Shown: positions 40,663 through 51,699 of the stretch, piece by piece
Layout: every line of letters starts with the position of its first letter
How positions within the stretch are numbered: position 1 is the first letter of the stretch
Assembly: GCF_902806685.2 (NCBI RefSeq)
Contig: NC_048555.1
Span: 3,968,001 to 4,032,000, forward strand
DNA length: 64,000 nt
Reading direction: 5' to 3'
Origin: Maniola hyperantus
Taxonomy: Eukaryota > Arthropoda > Insecta > Lepidoptera > Nymphalidae
Notes under the pieces: generated by a model
What the model was told of the DNA's origin: nothing
Databases searched by the model: none
What the model saw: only the letters and a program-made list of their open reading frames with translations
Made by a program: the position numbers and the translations under genes

Positions 40663-41167
40663 TTATATATATGGATACTACGTTAGTCAATAGGGATGAC
40701 ATTTGTTTGTTTACATATTTAATGACGTCACATCATGGCTGACAGCGTTTTCTGAGTTTCAAATAAAAATAAAAACTGTATTTTTTTAAATTGGATTTAT
40801 ATATCCATCCTGAGTTTTTAATAATTGTTATTGATATATTTCGTTGTCTTAAGCAAAATACTATAATAAATAATCATTTATTGGACGAAATTAGATATGA
40901 GTCAAGTAGCCTATTTATGCCGTTATAACCAGTATTTTTTCTTTACAAACCCAGTTTTTATCTTTATTACCTGTCAATCTGTCATGTGATTGAATTTGAC
41001 AATACAGATAACCTCTTTGCAAAAAATGTGCTATTAGAGACTTGCGGCTACTGTCGCTTCCAAAACCTCAATTCTGTACAAAAGTCGCGCATCAATTAAC
41101 GTAACTCAAAACGGTACTTATAGTTTAACAAGGCAATAACGGGTCAGAAATCTTTCAGAAATAAACT

Positions 41168-41890
41168 GGCTATTCTCGTATTGATTGAAGACAGCCAAGA
41201 CACCCAGTCGTGAGTCGCGATTCGAGACTTACGTTGTTATTGATATCAAGCGAGAAATAATATTCAAAGTGTGTTAAGTAGGTTACTTCATTGTAGTTAC
41301 TTGCTATTCATTCATGCTTGCCGTGTGAACATTTTCGGCTATATAAAAAACTACTGCTACTTAATTTTATCTTTAATAACCGTTAAAAGTAGGTACTTAT
41401 TGGAATAGTTTATAATTTATATGGAATCAGTACCCTTATTATAAACGCGAAAGCGTGTTTGTTTGTTGGTGTGTTGATTTATTGGTTTGTCTTTAAATCA
41501 CGTCGCAACGGAGCAACGGATTGACGTGATTTTTTGCATGGGTAAAGTCAAAGAACTGGAGAGTGACATAGGCTACTTTTTATCCCAAGAAATTAATGAG
41601 TTCCTACGGGATTTTTAAAAACCTAAATCCACGCGTACGAAGTCGCGGGCATCAGCTAATAGTTTATATTTCTGTAATAATATAGTCTAGACTCTAGACA
41701 TTAAAATGTCCATTCTCGTATTGATTCACTTGTCATGGAATACTAGCTCTGCATTGTTAATGTTCTATTGACATTCAGTGAGAAATATTTAAAGCAGTCA
41801 CTTTGGTATTCATTTATGCATGTCGTTAACAATTTCGGCTTTTTGAAAAGAACTACTTCTCCATTTTGCTGTATTTTTAGACGATAAATT
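41168..41890 (+). repeat. Diverged direct duplication of about 200 bp (two copies)
   Basis: 41168-41370 and 41702-41890 share, in order, CTATTCTCGTATTGATT/CCATTCTCGTATTGATT, AGCGAGAAATAAT/AGTGAGAAATATT, CTATTCATTCATGCTTGCCG/GTATTCATTTATGCATGTCG and TTTCGGCTATATAAAAAACT/TTTCGGCTTTTTGAAAAGAA. The Helitron-like copy 41435-41660 lies between them. Not coding. Confidence 0.75.
41435..41660 (+). mobile_element. Helitron-like repeat
   Basis: It starts TTATTATAAACGCGAAAGCG, has ACGTCGCAACGGAGCAACGG, and ends GTACGAAGTCGCGGGCATCAGCTAA. Confidence 0.85.
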
Positions 41891-41969
41891 ATCTTTTGGT
41901 ATATATTTGCATCACAATATAATATTATATTTATGTAATATTTAATAACGAATATATTGTATTAGTATT

Positions 41970-42201
41970 ACACTAATATTATAAAGGCGAAAGTTTGTAT
42001 GTGTGTGTGTGTGTGCGTGTGTATGTTTGTTACTCCTTCACGCATAAACTACTGGACGGATTTGTCTGAAATTTGGAATGAAGATAGATTATACCCTGGA
42101 TTAACACATAGGCTACTTTTATCCCGGAAAATCAAAGAGTTCCCGCGGGATTTTGAAAAACGTAAATCCACGCGGACGAAGTCGCGGGCATCAGCTAGTA
42201 T
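41970..42201 (+). mobile_element. Helitron-like repeat with TG microsatellite
   Basis: It starts ACACTAATATTATAAAGGCG, (TG)n at 42000-42020, and ends GGACGAAGTCGCGGGCATCAGCTAG. Same subfamily as 60357-60590. Confidence 0.9.
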
Positions 42202-42291
42202 AATATAAATGCTCATAAAATTAACACGTGATATCTACTTATTATGTTTAAAATTAAAATAAAACACGTGACTACTAATTTTAGATAATAC

Positions 42292-42486
42292 TAGCTTATG
42301 CTCGCGGCTTTGTCCACGTGGACTACATATATTTCAACCCCCTATACCTACTCCCTTAGCAGTTGAAATTTCAAAAATCCCTTAGCAGATGCCTACGTCA
42401 TAATACGTCACAGATAGACAGACAGACAATAAAGTGATCCTATAAGGGTTCCGTTTTTCCTTTTGAGGTACGGAACCCTAAAAATT
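42292..42486. repeat. Chimeric repeat: Helitron-like fragment joined to CCGGCC-family end
   Basis: 42292-42410 is a reversed Helitron-like repeat (ACTAGCTTATGCTCGCGGCT..GCAGATGCCTACGTCATAAT). It joins directly to the terminal part of the CCGGCC family (GACAGACAGACAATAAAGTG..GGTACGGAACCCTAAAAA, 42411-42486). Confidence 0.75.
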
Positions 42487-43049
42487 TTATAGGTATAGAT
42501 CTTGAGAGCTGATTTTCAAGTTTCAGTAGACGAATATAAAGAAGCCTTTAATTTATATAATCCCACTCTGTGTATAATCCTCAGTAGTTCTCCAATTAAA
42601 TAACAAACACTGATACGATCGAGCAAACTAAATATTTGCATTATAAATTGACATTACCTTATAATTAAATAAATCAGCCGACCCGAGCGGAGAGGTCACT
42701 TACCAATAAAATATTATTATGAAAACATTTATGTTGTGTTATGTTTACTATTATGTAAGAGTAGTAGGTATCGTAATGTTAAAAAATTGATGTAACTTTA
42801 GTTACCATATTAAATGGTGTGTTAAATTTATATGACCAACATTGATTCTGTTGTTCTCGTTTGTTTCGTTTGAAAAACGGAATCCTAATAGGTCTCAAAA
42901 CCATTAATAATGTACAAATTATAAACAAAAAAAAAATTGCATAGATTTTATGAGAATACATTATACGTTGCGTCGCGTCGCTTATTGAAATTATTAAAGG
43001 TACTTAGACATCGTATATTTGGCAGATGAAAAAAAAGTAAAGTTTATCC

Positions 43050-43281
43050 ATACTTTAATATTATAAGTGCGAACAGTACCTACAGTGTCTATCTGTCTGT
43101 CTGCCTGCTAGCTTTTCATGATCCAACAGTCTAACCGATTTTGATGAAATTTGGCGCAGAGTTAGCTTACATCTCGGGAAAAGACATAGGCTACTTTTTA
43201 TCCCGGAAAATCAAAAAGTTCTCATGGGATTTTTAAAAAACCTAAATCTACGCGGACGAAGTCGCGGGCATCATCTAGTAA
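43050..43281 (+). mobile_element. Helitron-like repeat, full length
   Basis: It starts CCATACTTTAATATTATAAG, has TGTCTATCTGTCTGTCTGCC and TTTTGATGAAATTTGGCGCA, and ends GGACGAAGTCGCGGGCATCATCTAG before T. Confidence 0.88.
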
Positions 43282-44068
43282 AAATTATAGTGTAAATGGT
43301 TAAATGTGAAAGTTGTAGACTATATTGTACGAGTAGAATGCTCCTGAGGTGGCATTAAGCGCCACAAATTGGCCTACTAAAAATAAAGAGATTATTATCT
43401 AACACACAAATAAATATACAACCAATAAACTCTTGAGTGTCTATTATAACTTATAAGTACCTTGACTTAAACCTTCTCTGTACAACCCAGTCTATTAGCA
43501 AAGCAAGAGAAACTTAGCATAAGAAGATCCATTAATATTGTGTCCAGTTGTTGTTATTGCTTCAGCTGTGAAATTATACCGTCACGATTCTGTCTTTCTA
43601 TGCAATCAAGGTAGGCACGAGTATTAGTGTGGCAATACTCGGGAGTCGGGGGCGTATTATGTAGATTGCAGATATACTGTTGGGAATTTAAACCCCCCAA
43701 AATAGAAAACGGCTAAATAAAATGTTTCCACCTATATAGTATACGTGAACCGTCGTTCTCATCCAAAAAAGCCAAGAAGCATTTCGAGTATTGTTCATTA
43801 GAAAAAACCTGGTTTCTAAAAAAATATAGTAAGTAGGTATTATTTTATTAACCTTTCTTTTTTTTAGGTACTAAGTTGCTTTGTGCTCACCGTGAACAAA
43901 CACTACCTATCTAATCATAATATATCATAATATTCAATCTGTGTGCACAATAGAAAATAAAAAATAAAAAATAAATAAATAAATATATTATCATAATATT
44001 CAATCTGTGTGCACCATTGTGCACAATAGATGTGCAAATGTAATTTAATGCCACAAATATTGTTAATT

Positions 44069-44121
44069 AATGTGTCACGTTTTTTAACAATAACTGTTAT
44101 TGTTAAAAAACGTGACACATT
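44069..44121. repeat. 53-bp perfect palindrome
   Basis: The arm 44069-44094 (AATGTGTCACGTTTTTTAAC then AATAAC) and arm 44096-44121 are exact reverse complements around a single T at 44095. It could extrude as a cruciform or fold as an RNA hairpin. No coding role. Confidence 0.95.
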
Positions 44122-44773
44122 GCTACGTATGACTAAACTAACTAAAAACCTTGGCCCTATGCAGCATTCGTTATTAGAATTAATATTCGTTTTGAAAATT
44201 CTCACGTTTTTGGCGATAACTCAAAAATTGTTATTTTTTAGTTAACGGATTTTTAGCGGAGTTGTCTACTAAACGTTATCGGGCTTTTGTAATTTAATTT
44301 TGATATTTTATTTTTAATTCAATCAAATAAAACAAACACTATGGAAGAATAGCCTAGCGGTTTTTTTTCCTCTCTTTTTTACACGATATGTATGTATGTT
44401 GTTCGTGCCTCGTGCGGTGTCCGTTGCTCATGAGTTTTCTTTGTACTAGGACTTCATGACTTCGAGGATTTGTTATAAAGTATCAAAACTGTTACCTATT
44501 GCTATTAACAAGCACTGCACTAGACACTAATAATAGTAGCTATCTAATCAGTTGTTTAATATTCAATCTGTGTGCACAATAGATGGGCTTAGTACGAGCA
44601 AAGCTTGTTCACTGAACCTCATCGGCAAAGGAGGGAGTGCGCCTTTGTGTCTGTAATTTCAGCGACGTATGACACTAATATTACGTTCCTTTGCGACAAT
44701 GCCTTTAAATAATTCATTACGACGTGCTATTTGCAGAGCTATTAAAATAAAATATATCAATCATTAACAACCA

Positions 44774-44821
44774 AATGCATTTGCAGAAATCAATATGTAT
44801 TTTGATTTCTGCAATTGCATT
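44774..44821. repeat. Hairpin with 20-bp arms
   Basis: AATGCATTTGCAGAAATCAA (44774-44793) pairs with TTGATTTCTGCAATTGCATT (44802-44821) with one mismatch and an 8-nt loop. Confidence 0.9.
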
Positions 44822-45436
44822 AGAATGTTACTGACTGAAGCTTGGAATGTATGCCTACACCTTCGAATGATAAGTAGAACTTAGATAAAATGATTAAGAA
44901 ATCTTCAAATACATATAGATTTAAAGAAGAGGAAGATAAGACGTAAATCTCATTTTGATTCCTAAGAAATAGAACCCAACAAGAAAATCTATTGCTAGGA
45001 AGATACTAAAAAGCTTAAAAAATCAATATAATAAAATAACAAATGAAAAAACAGGTAATATGTATTAGTAAAGTCATAAGTGAGAAACAATCACAATTTA
45101 GTACTTACTGAACCAGAACTTTATCAACTTTATCGAATCGTATTTGATTTATTATTCGTTGAACTAAGTTTATTTACATTGTAAAAGCGTTTTCCTTTCA
45201 AAGTTTAATGTTAGACTAAGCTAAGTAAATTAAATTTACATATTAGGGTACATTAGACAAAGGCAAGTTGTACAATTAATCAAGATTTGCGGGTTTAATC
45301 CAAGTTATTGTTATCGCTCCATCCGATTTCCCCGATAACAATTGTCACCCAAACGGGAACCGCAAAGTCTTGAAACGATATCCTTTGTTTAATTTACTGG
45401 GACGGAATCTGGAGGCGAGGGTAGCTGCGGAGTAAG

Positions 45437-45450
45437 GTTGCCATGGCAAC
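45437..45450. promoter_or_regulatory. Perfect palindromic X-box (RFX-type site)
   Basis: GTTGCCATGGCAAC is a perfect match to the symmetric RFX consensus GTNRCC(N0-3)RGYAAC. It lies in a GC-rich non-repetitive island in a gene-poor region. RFX factors control ciliary and neuronal genes in animals; the target here is unknown. Confidence 0.5.
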
Positions 45451-45848
45451 ACGCGCCCGGTGGTAATCCCCCCCTCCGCCGCACCCCCAGGCTTTTATCG
45501 ATCCGGGCCCCCTCCCCGCGCCACTCCAAATCAAATTACACGAACGGAGCAAGCGACTGCCGTGCCGGCACACAACGCCAACCGCGTTCCCTTGCCGACT
45601 CAATCAACTTTGTATTGGCGTAATAGTATTTTAATTCTATTCCCGCTTTTGACTGCAGCCCCCATAATGCCTTGTCTGCAAATTAGTTACACGTAACAAT
45701 ATTGGCAACAGATACAACCGTACAACGTTTGCACAGCCACTGGGCCCCCGTGTGTAACATGACTAACAAGCTAATTACGGCCTCGATTTAATTTAAATGA
45801 ACACTACATAGCTCGATCAATTACCAGGCTTTGTAGTTCGTGTTTAAG

Positions 45849-45893
45849 AGTACTAATCTCCTTTTAACGACTCCTTAAAAGGAGATTAGTACT
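45849..45893. repeat. Perfect 19-bp inverted repeat
   Basis: AGTACTAATCTCCTTTTAA (45849-45867) and its exact reverse complement (45875-45893) surround a 7-nt loop CGACTCC. Confidence 0.92.
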
Positions 45894-46470
45894 CCTAATA
45901 ACTTTAATTTTTTTACTTACAATAATAATTTTATTAGTGGCATGTATTGTAAATGTAATAAATTAATGTATAATTATAAGTGAAACAAATAGGTATTATA
46001 GTTAACAATTCATAAATTAAACTTAAATCTAAATTCATAAATTAAACTTAAACTAAATTAGATTAAATCTAAAACCTGATGTACCTAATAAATTGTAAGC
46101 TTCGTGTAAACATAAGGTACAAACAAACAAAAAGAAATTTATTATCATAAAATATCCTCGACATCCGTTGCGGCTTTTACTTAATCTTTTTAATGACGAC
46201 ACAATTCATAATGAACATTAAAAACATACTTACTCAATGTATGAAATGTTATAATCTGACAGGTTATATAGTAAAATTCTAACAAAAGAAGAGACCGAAT
46301 AAATTAGAAAAGTGGTGAAAAAATTGAAATTGTTCCTATAGAGATCAATTTGGTTTGAGCTTTCAGAAGCACTGGTGCGAATTTTTGTCATAAATGGGCG
46401 CTACGCGGAGATTCAAAGCAAATTTGCACGGGACACGGCTGGGTTTCATCTGCTGCATTATTAAACGGGC

Positions 46471-46830
46471 ACATTAAAACAGCGTGCTTGCCTTTACTGT
46501 GAAGGAACTTGTAACTTCTTCAACAATAGCTCTTATATCTCGAGTTAGATAGTATTATTATTCTCGGATTATATTATTATCTAACACGAGATATGAGACC
46601 TGTTTTTATAATACCGGTCATTAAAGGGACCCTAATTGTGATTCATTTTAATATCACACAGGAATTGAATTTATTCCTCTTTCAACTTTATTATTTAGGG
46701 GAAGTTTTTGATAACTACAGATGTCATGTGATGAAGTGCCACTTCCTGAGATTATTTTTAGGTACTTTGAACGTTAAAATAGCGTTCTAGCCTTTAATTG
46801 TAAGGAAGTTGTAACTTCTACAACATTTAC
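46471..46830 (+). repeat. Diverged direct duplication, about 300-bp offset
   Basis: TTAAAACAGCGTGCTTGCCT then TTACTGTGAAGGAACTTGTA at 46474 recurs as TTAAAATAGCGTTCTAGCCT then TTAATTGTAAGGAAGTTGTA at about 46774. Both continue AACTTCT(T/A)CAACA. The region between includes an inverted repeat (46535-46554 with 46575-46594, two mismatches). Confidence 0.7.
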
Positions 46831-47914
46831 TGTCTCATGGAAGGTAATATTATTCTCATACACACATAAAATAAACATTATACGCATGTGAAGATGCATT
46901 GCATTCAATTATTTTTCAAATACATATATATTTTATTTCTTTTTTATTTTATGCATGTTCATTATCCAAAGCTTGACTAATAGTCAATGAATGCCTAGAA
47001 TTAACTATATTTATCTACTGTTTAAATTATACATATTATGCAATAATATAACTATAGCATTTTACTTATCTCGTTACTTTCTCAAAATCAATGTAACATT
47101 ATTATATTTTGATCTACATACTATTAAGTACAGACATTATAATATAAGTATGATTTGCATTTTTATAATGAAAATAGTTAAATAAAATATAAAAAATGAA
47201 AATCATGAATATAATATATTATGCAACTTTTTAAAGCAACGTACGTACAGGAAAATACTATAACTTTATTAAAAGTTATTAAAAACATCGTGAAACTTTA
47301 TGAATAATCATTTTGTCATGTTAATGTTGGCCTATTGACCCACAAAGCCGCTTTAATCAAATATATGCAATGTCTTAATTAAGTAAAATATTAGATACCT
47401 ACAGCCAAGGCTGAACATCGTTGGCATTATGATGAAGTGTGTTAAAATTCAAATACCAATGTCCACGCAGATATACCTACTTACCTTCTCGTGACACCGC
47501 TGTTCACGATGCCAACAAATTACATCTATTACTCATTCCGCTATGTCTTTATTATCTTATGTTGAAATAATGCCGTGATTGATACGCTAGGTGGAATGTG
47601 CGACAGAAATAAAACAAACGCGTGTTCAGTTATCGTTTATTTTATAGCGATTGGCAATAAAATCGATTATCGTATCATCCGTATCGAAACACTCGAGTGG
47701 GGACGACAGCCGCTTGGGGATATTTTAATGAGGGAATGCCGTGATGCCGGCCGACCCACCGACGGGACATTTGTCTCCCTCCAAATAATGGGAAAGCGTC
47801 GAAAGGATATTTATCAAAACTGCCGTCGACTCGTTTTATTTGTGTTGGCTCTATGATTGCTAAATGACAATAAATAATTATGTTAAGCTTCTTTTTTTGT
47901 TGAAAATCTAAATA

Positions 47915-48102
47915 CAAGTATATAAAACGAAAAGGTGACTGACCTGACTGACTGATCTATCAACGCACAGCTCAAACTACTGGACGGATCCGATGCAGAT
48001 AGCTATTATGACGTAGGCATCCGCTAAGAAAGGATTTTTGAAAATCAACCCCTAAGAAGGTGAAATAGGGGTTTAAAATTTTGTGTAGTCGCGAGCATAA
48101 GC
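47915..48102 (+). mobile_element. Helitron-like repeat, GACT type, with small deletions
   Basis: CTAAATACAAGTATATAAAA, CTGACTGACTGATCTATCAA, TTATGACGTAGGCATCCGCT; ends GTAGTCGCGAGCATAAGCTAG. It lacks the GGACGA of the usual 3' hairpin. Confidence 0.8.
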
Positions 48103-48107
48103 TAGTG

Positions 48108-48275
48108 GTACAATAAAACTTGAAGCTAGACTTATCTAATTACTGTAAAAATCATTTCTGTGTTCCTCATTTCTGCTGCATTTCCGCGCTGGACAGCCAG
48201 GCTGATCCTTTGCGCAAAAAATAAGCCAGCCCTTCTGTCACCAGATGAGGCTATTAACCGCGGTGAAATGTCTCG
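48108..48275 (-). pseudogene. LINE C-terminal fragment, sibling of 32050-32255
   Basis: CTGCATTTCCGCGCTGGACA then GCCAGGCTGATCC and CAGCCCTTCTGTCACCAGAT match 32155-32235. The minus-strand frame is broken by an extra A. Confidence 0.65.
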
Positions 48276-48279
48276 TAAT

Positions 48280-50310
48280 TTTAGGTCCTAAGGTCTCCAC
48301 GGCAAACGGAACAAAAATCACTCGATATTTAAGAGAGGCATAGGAGATAATATATTTTAAGAGAGGCGTTTACCGGTGGTGGTTTAGTCATTTCTACTGC
48401 GGCTCCGCGTACCCGCTATTTACAGTACTTTTATATCGATAAACCACGAAATAAACCTAAAATCATTAGCTAAGCTTGCGCTATTTGAGTAGTTATACCT
48501 ACATTATACTTACTAACTACATTATTCCATAAATTATTATTTATTAATTTTAGTAGGTACAGTTTCCATATTTCGTAAATAGTCGTGATATTTTATAGCA
48601 CAAAGCGTCGCTGAATGATGTTTGCGTGTTGCGTGATTGTGATGAGCTCGGTTTGGTAGAACGGCAACATTGTTTAGACAAGTCGACAAGTTTCGAATAA
48701 ATAATTTAATTTGTATTTGACTGAAACTAATTTACTTTAGACATTAGTTGTTTTTTTTGTGTAAATATTCACCGTATTATTTGTGAAAGACTTTAAACAG
48801 TTCATCCGGGAATTATTTATAGCGGCTTAATTTGGTCATGCAAGCGCACTAAAACCACTGTGTAAGTGACGTTGGATTTCCGCCAAATGTTACTTTGTTT
48901 CCAACTTTTCGGGCATGTATTACGACCTAAACGAAATTTGTTCCCCTTATATTTGCTACTTTTATGAATTGAACGTATCCCACGTACTCTATTGTAGAAT
49001 CTCGAAAGCCTATTAATTAATTAAAAGCTATCAGTGAGGCAGGAACATGTGTAGCAGACTAGCGAGTGCAGAGGATTCAAGATTAGCGAAGCGATACGAA
49101 CTGACCTCAAAGGGTCGTGACTCGTGGGGCGAATCGGGACGACTACACGCCGTCCTGGTCCGTCACTATATGTTATTTATGTACTACACATTCTATTGCC
49201 ACTAATAAACACCTACAACGCTACGCACGTACAAACTACAAAGCCACTTCGTGCGGACACAAATTGCTTTTGTTCGAGCGTCGAACGTGCTGTGATAGAG
49301 CCCGGTGCAATTATTTCTTTCTTATTGCGGTTGACGTTTGATGGATTCACAATGCGACTCAACTTAGATAATTACCAACCTTTATATTGCTTCATAATCA
49401 TCTTGCCATCTTACAACACATCATAAAAGTTAGCGTCAATTAAATTATTGAAAGTCTCTTCACTATTTCAATCAGCCCTGCACACTTACTTCGATTGCCA
49501 TCTGCGTTAGAATTTTATTAACTCAATGTGATGGTTCCGATATTGATTAATTGATTTAGTATTCATGTAGGTACCTACCTAACCTACGTAAAGTGAAGAA
49601 ATTATTTGGAGGTTCTACAGATTATAAGTTGATAAGCGACATAAATCTGAGTGTAATCGAGGATTGAAGCCACAGATTGAAGCGATACTCAATGTATGCC
49701 CCACCGTATTTTTGATTAATCTCTCTCATAGTTTTGTGCTTCTGAATATCTGATAAAATAAAGCGATTCGTTTGTAAAACTGGTTATCTTATCTCTAGTA
49801 ATTGAAGCAGCAAGGTTCAAGAACGCTTATGTATAAAAATCGAGTAGGTATAATCTGGACAAGATACATTTTATTCTTTTGTGGATAAGGCGCGCGCCGC
49901 CATCACATCTATTAGCTCAATACCAGGCGAACATATAAATAAAGAGAAATATGTACTATGCTAAACGATGTCGTTCCCCACCAAGTGATACGCGTGGGTG
50001 CATTGGATGTTTAAATAATAAACTGTTTTATCAGATGATTTCGAAAGCGCGATCGAGCGATGTTTGCTTACACGGTATAAGATTGATTCAAGTTTTATCT
50101 ACGCGTAATTATTTGAATTTAACAACACGGTTTTAGATATTTACGTAGTCTAAACATTTAAGAATGCGTGACATCATGATAGTTTAGTTAACATGCATAG
50201 TGTTTACGCTAGAATTTATTTTGTTGACTCTTCACCTTTTATAAATTTATCAATGTCATTAAGTGAGTTTCTTGTAAAATCATCGTGTTTTGGTAGAAAA
50301 ATAAATCTTT
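48280..50310. other. Unique sequence, possibly regulatory
   Basis: Non-repetitive, with a higher-complexity part at 48600-49400. ORFs at 49117-49341 and 49124-49426 overlap in different frames, have no domains and no splice context, so no gene is called. Confidence 0.4.
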
Positions 50311-50317
50311 ACTTCTA

Positions 50318-50522
50318 TACTAATATTATAAAGAGGTAAAGTTTGTAAGTTTGTTTGTACATTGTAATCTTTGGCACAACTGAACCGATTTTGAAAAGTA
50401 TATCACCAGTAAAAAGCTAACTAACTACATTGTTCCTGAGTGACATAGGCTATATTTTATTTAAAAAAAATTAGAGATTCCTATTTCCTATGAAAATCCC
50501 CTACCCGTGCGAAGCTGTAGTA
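50318..50522 (+). mobile_element. Helitron-like repeat, GAAGAGGTAA/AAGAGGTAAAG subfamily
   Basis: CTATACTAATATTATAAAGA then GGTAAAGTTTGTAAG, ACTGAACCGATTTTGAAAAG; the 3' end is decayed (CCGTGCGAAGCTGTAGTATG). Confidence 0.7.
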
Positions 50523-51522
50523 TGAAATAAGTTAACATCGTTATCAAAATAGGTAAAATATTCGATCTAAAATTTTATTTTTATTTGACGTCATATCGTT
50601 TTAAAGATAAACTATGCATGCTAATTGCTAATAAAAACAAAACAATTTTGTGATGTTTTTTTATAAATTTTAACTATCCACATAACAGTCCAGATAAGTA
50701 GTCATATTTAGAACAGTTATCAGAATTATTTTCTATCGAAGAAATTGGTTCCGATTGTACCTACTTCTGTTTCATAACAAAAGATTACAGATCCAAAAAG
50801 AATATATAGCCATGGTCAAATAACAAAGTTATTGTAAGTATTTATTATTTATAGTTTTTAAATGATGGGCTTATAAAAGTCCCAAAATTTTTAATATTCC
50901 AGACTGTTGAACTGATTTTGATGATTATTTCACAATAAGAAAAATTCTGATTTAAATTTCATGATATACCTAAGTGCTTGTATATAATTGATTCTAAATA
51001 GGAATTTAGGCTGCTTTTATTTCAAGAAAACCATATCTTCCTATATATTTCGATTTTTAAGAAAAAATTATCCACATAAGCTAGTTTGAAATAAACATTC
51101 ATCTGTAAGTAATTATTTCGTAATTCTTAATTCATTTTGTTTGTGCAACTTTACTTACTTTATTTGTATTTTTATTTTATAAAAGATCTTTGTTTTTCAA
51201 TGATATTTATGTAGGTAGATAGGTACAGGTTTCATCATTAAAATAATACTTCAAATAAAGCTTTGTATTCTATTTTCAACTCCGCCGAGGCGGAACGAAC
51301 GGCAAGAGAGGAAAATATAAGCATTGTATCAAAGAAAAGATCAGAGGTAGGTATTTTCAAATAAGATCGGAAAGGTTGTACAAGGGTTCTGAATTTTTAC
51401 CGAGTTTACAAAATGCGACGCGGATAGGGACGGGAAATATTATTACAATGTTACATGAATAACAAATTAGGCAGCTTGTTACCATTTTGAAAATATACCT
51501 ATTTAGCTTTGTGACTTTGTTA

Positions 51523-51697
51523 CAGTACGCGGCAGAAAAAAATGTAGGTACATCGACCTTTAGAATGAGATTTCGAGCGTTGTCTCTGTCACTCATATCC
51601 ATGTGACGTTTTGTCGGTCTCAACGACAGAGACACTGCGTTACAAAACCGGTATCTCTTTCTAAAGGTCGATGTACATTATTTTCTGCCGCGTACTG
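51523..51697. mobile_element. Complete TA-flanked MITE (CAGTACGCGGC family), copy 2
   Basis: 175 bp, CAGTACGCGGCAGAAAAAAA to TTTTCTGCCGCGTACTG, with TA on both sides (51521-51522 and 51698-51699). Internal CTCAACGACAGAGACACTGC and TTTGTCGGTC are shared with 29977-30159. Confidence 0.88.
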
Positions 51698-51699
51698 TA

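Larger units (their letters stand above)
39671..40917. mobile_element. Decayed DNA transposon with long inverted ends and a THAP remnant
   Basis: TAATAGGCTAGTTGAC at 39671 is mirrored by GTCAAGTAGCCTATTTA at 40901-40917. Inner blocks GAAAACACTGTCGGCCATG and GACGTCATGCATTTGTAAAC at the left match CATGGCTGACAGCGTTTTC and GTTTACATATTTAATGACGTC reversed at the right. Together with the internal THAP remnant this suggests a P-element-like transposon, now internally deleted and invaded by two Helitron-like repeats. Confidence 0.5.
43290..47910. other. Gene-free region with palindromes and one regulatory-looking island
   Basis: No protein gene supported. It contains AAATA runs (43956-43985), three copies of ATTCAATCTGTGTGCACA (about 43931, 44000 and 44558), several perfect inverted repeats listed separately, and a C/G-rich island at 45400-45610. 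The 93-codon ORF at 47575-47856 has no recognisable domain. Confidence 0.45.

Noticed and set aside
47575..47917. 93- and 80-residue ORFs on opposite strands
   Set aside because: Non-repetitive and fairly complex, but they overlap antisense and resemble nothing known. More likely a conserved non-coding patch.
49117..49426. Two overlapping ORFs of 74 and 100 residues
   Set aside because: Different frames of the same DNA, with no domain, initiation context or introns to support either.
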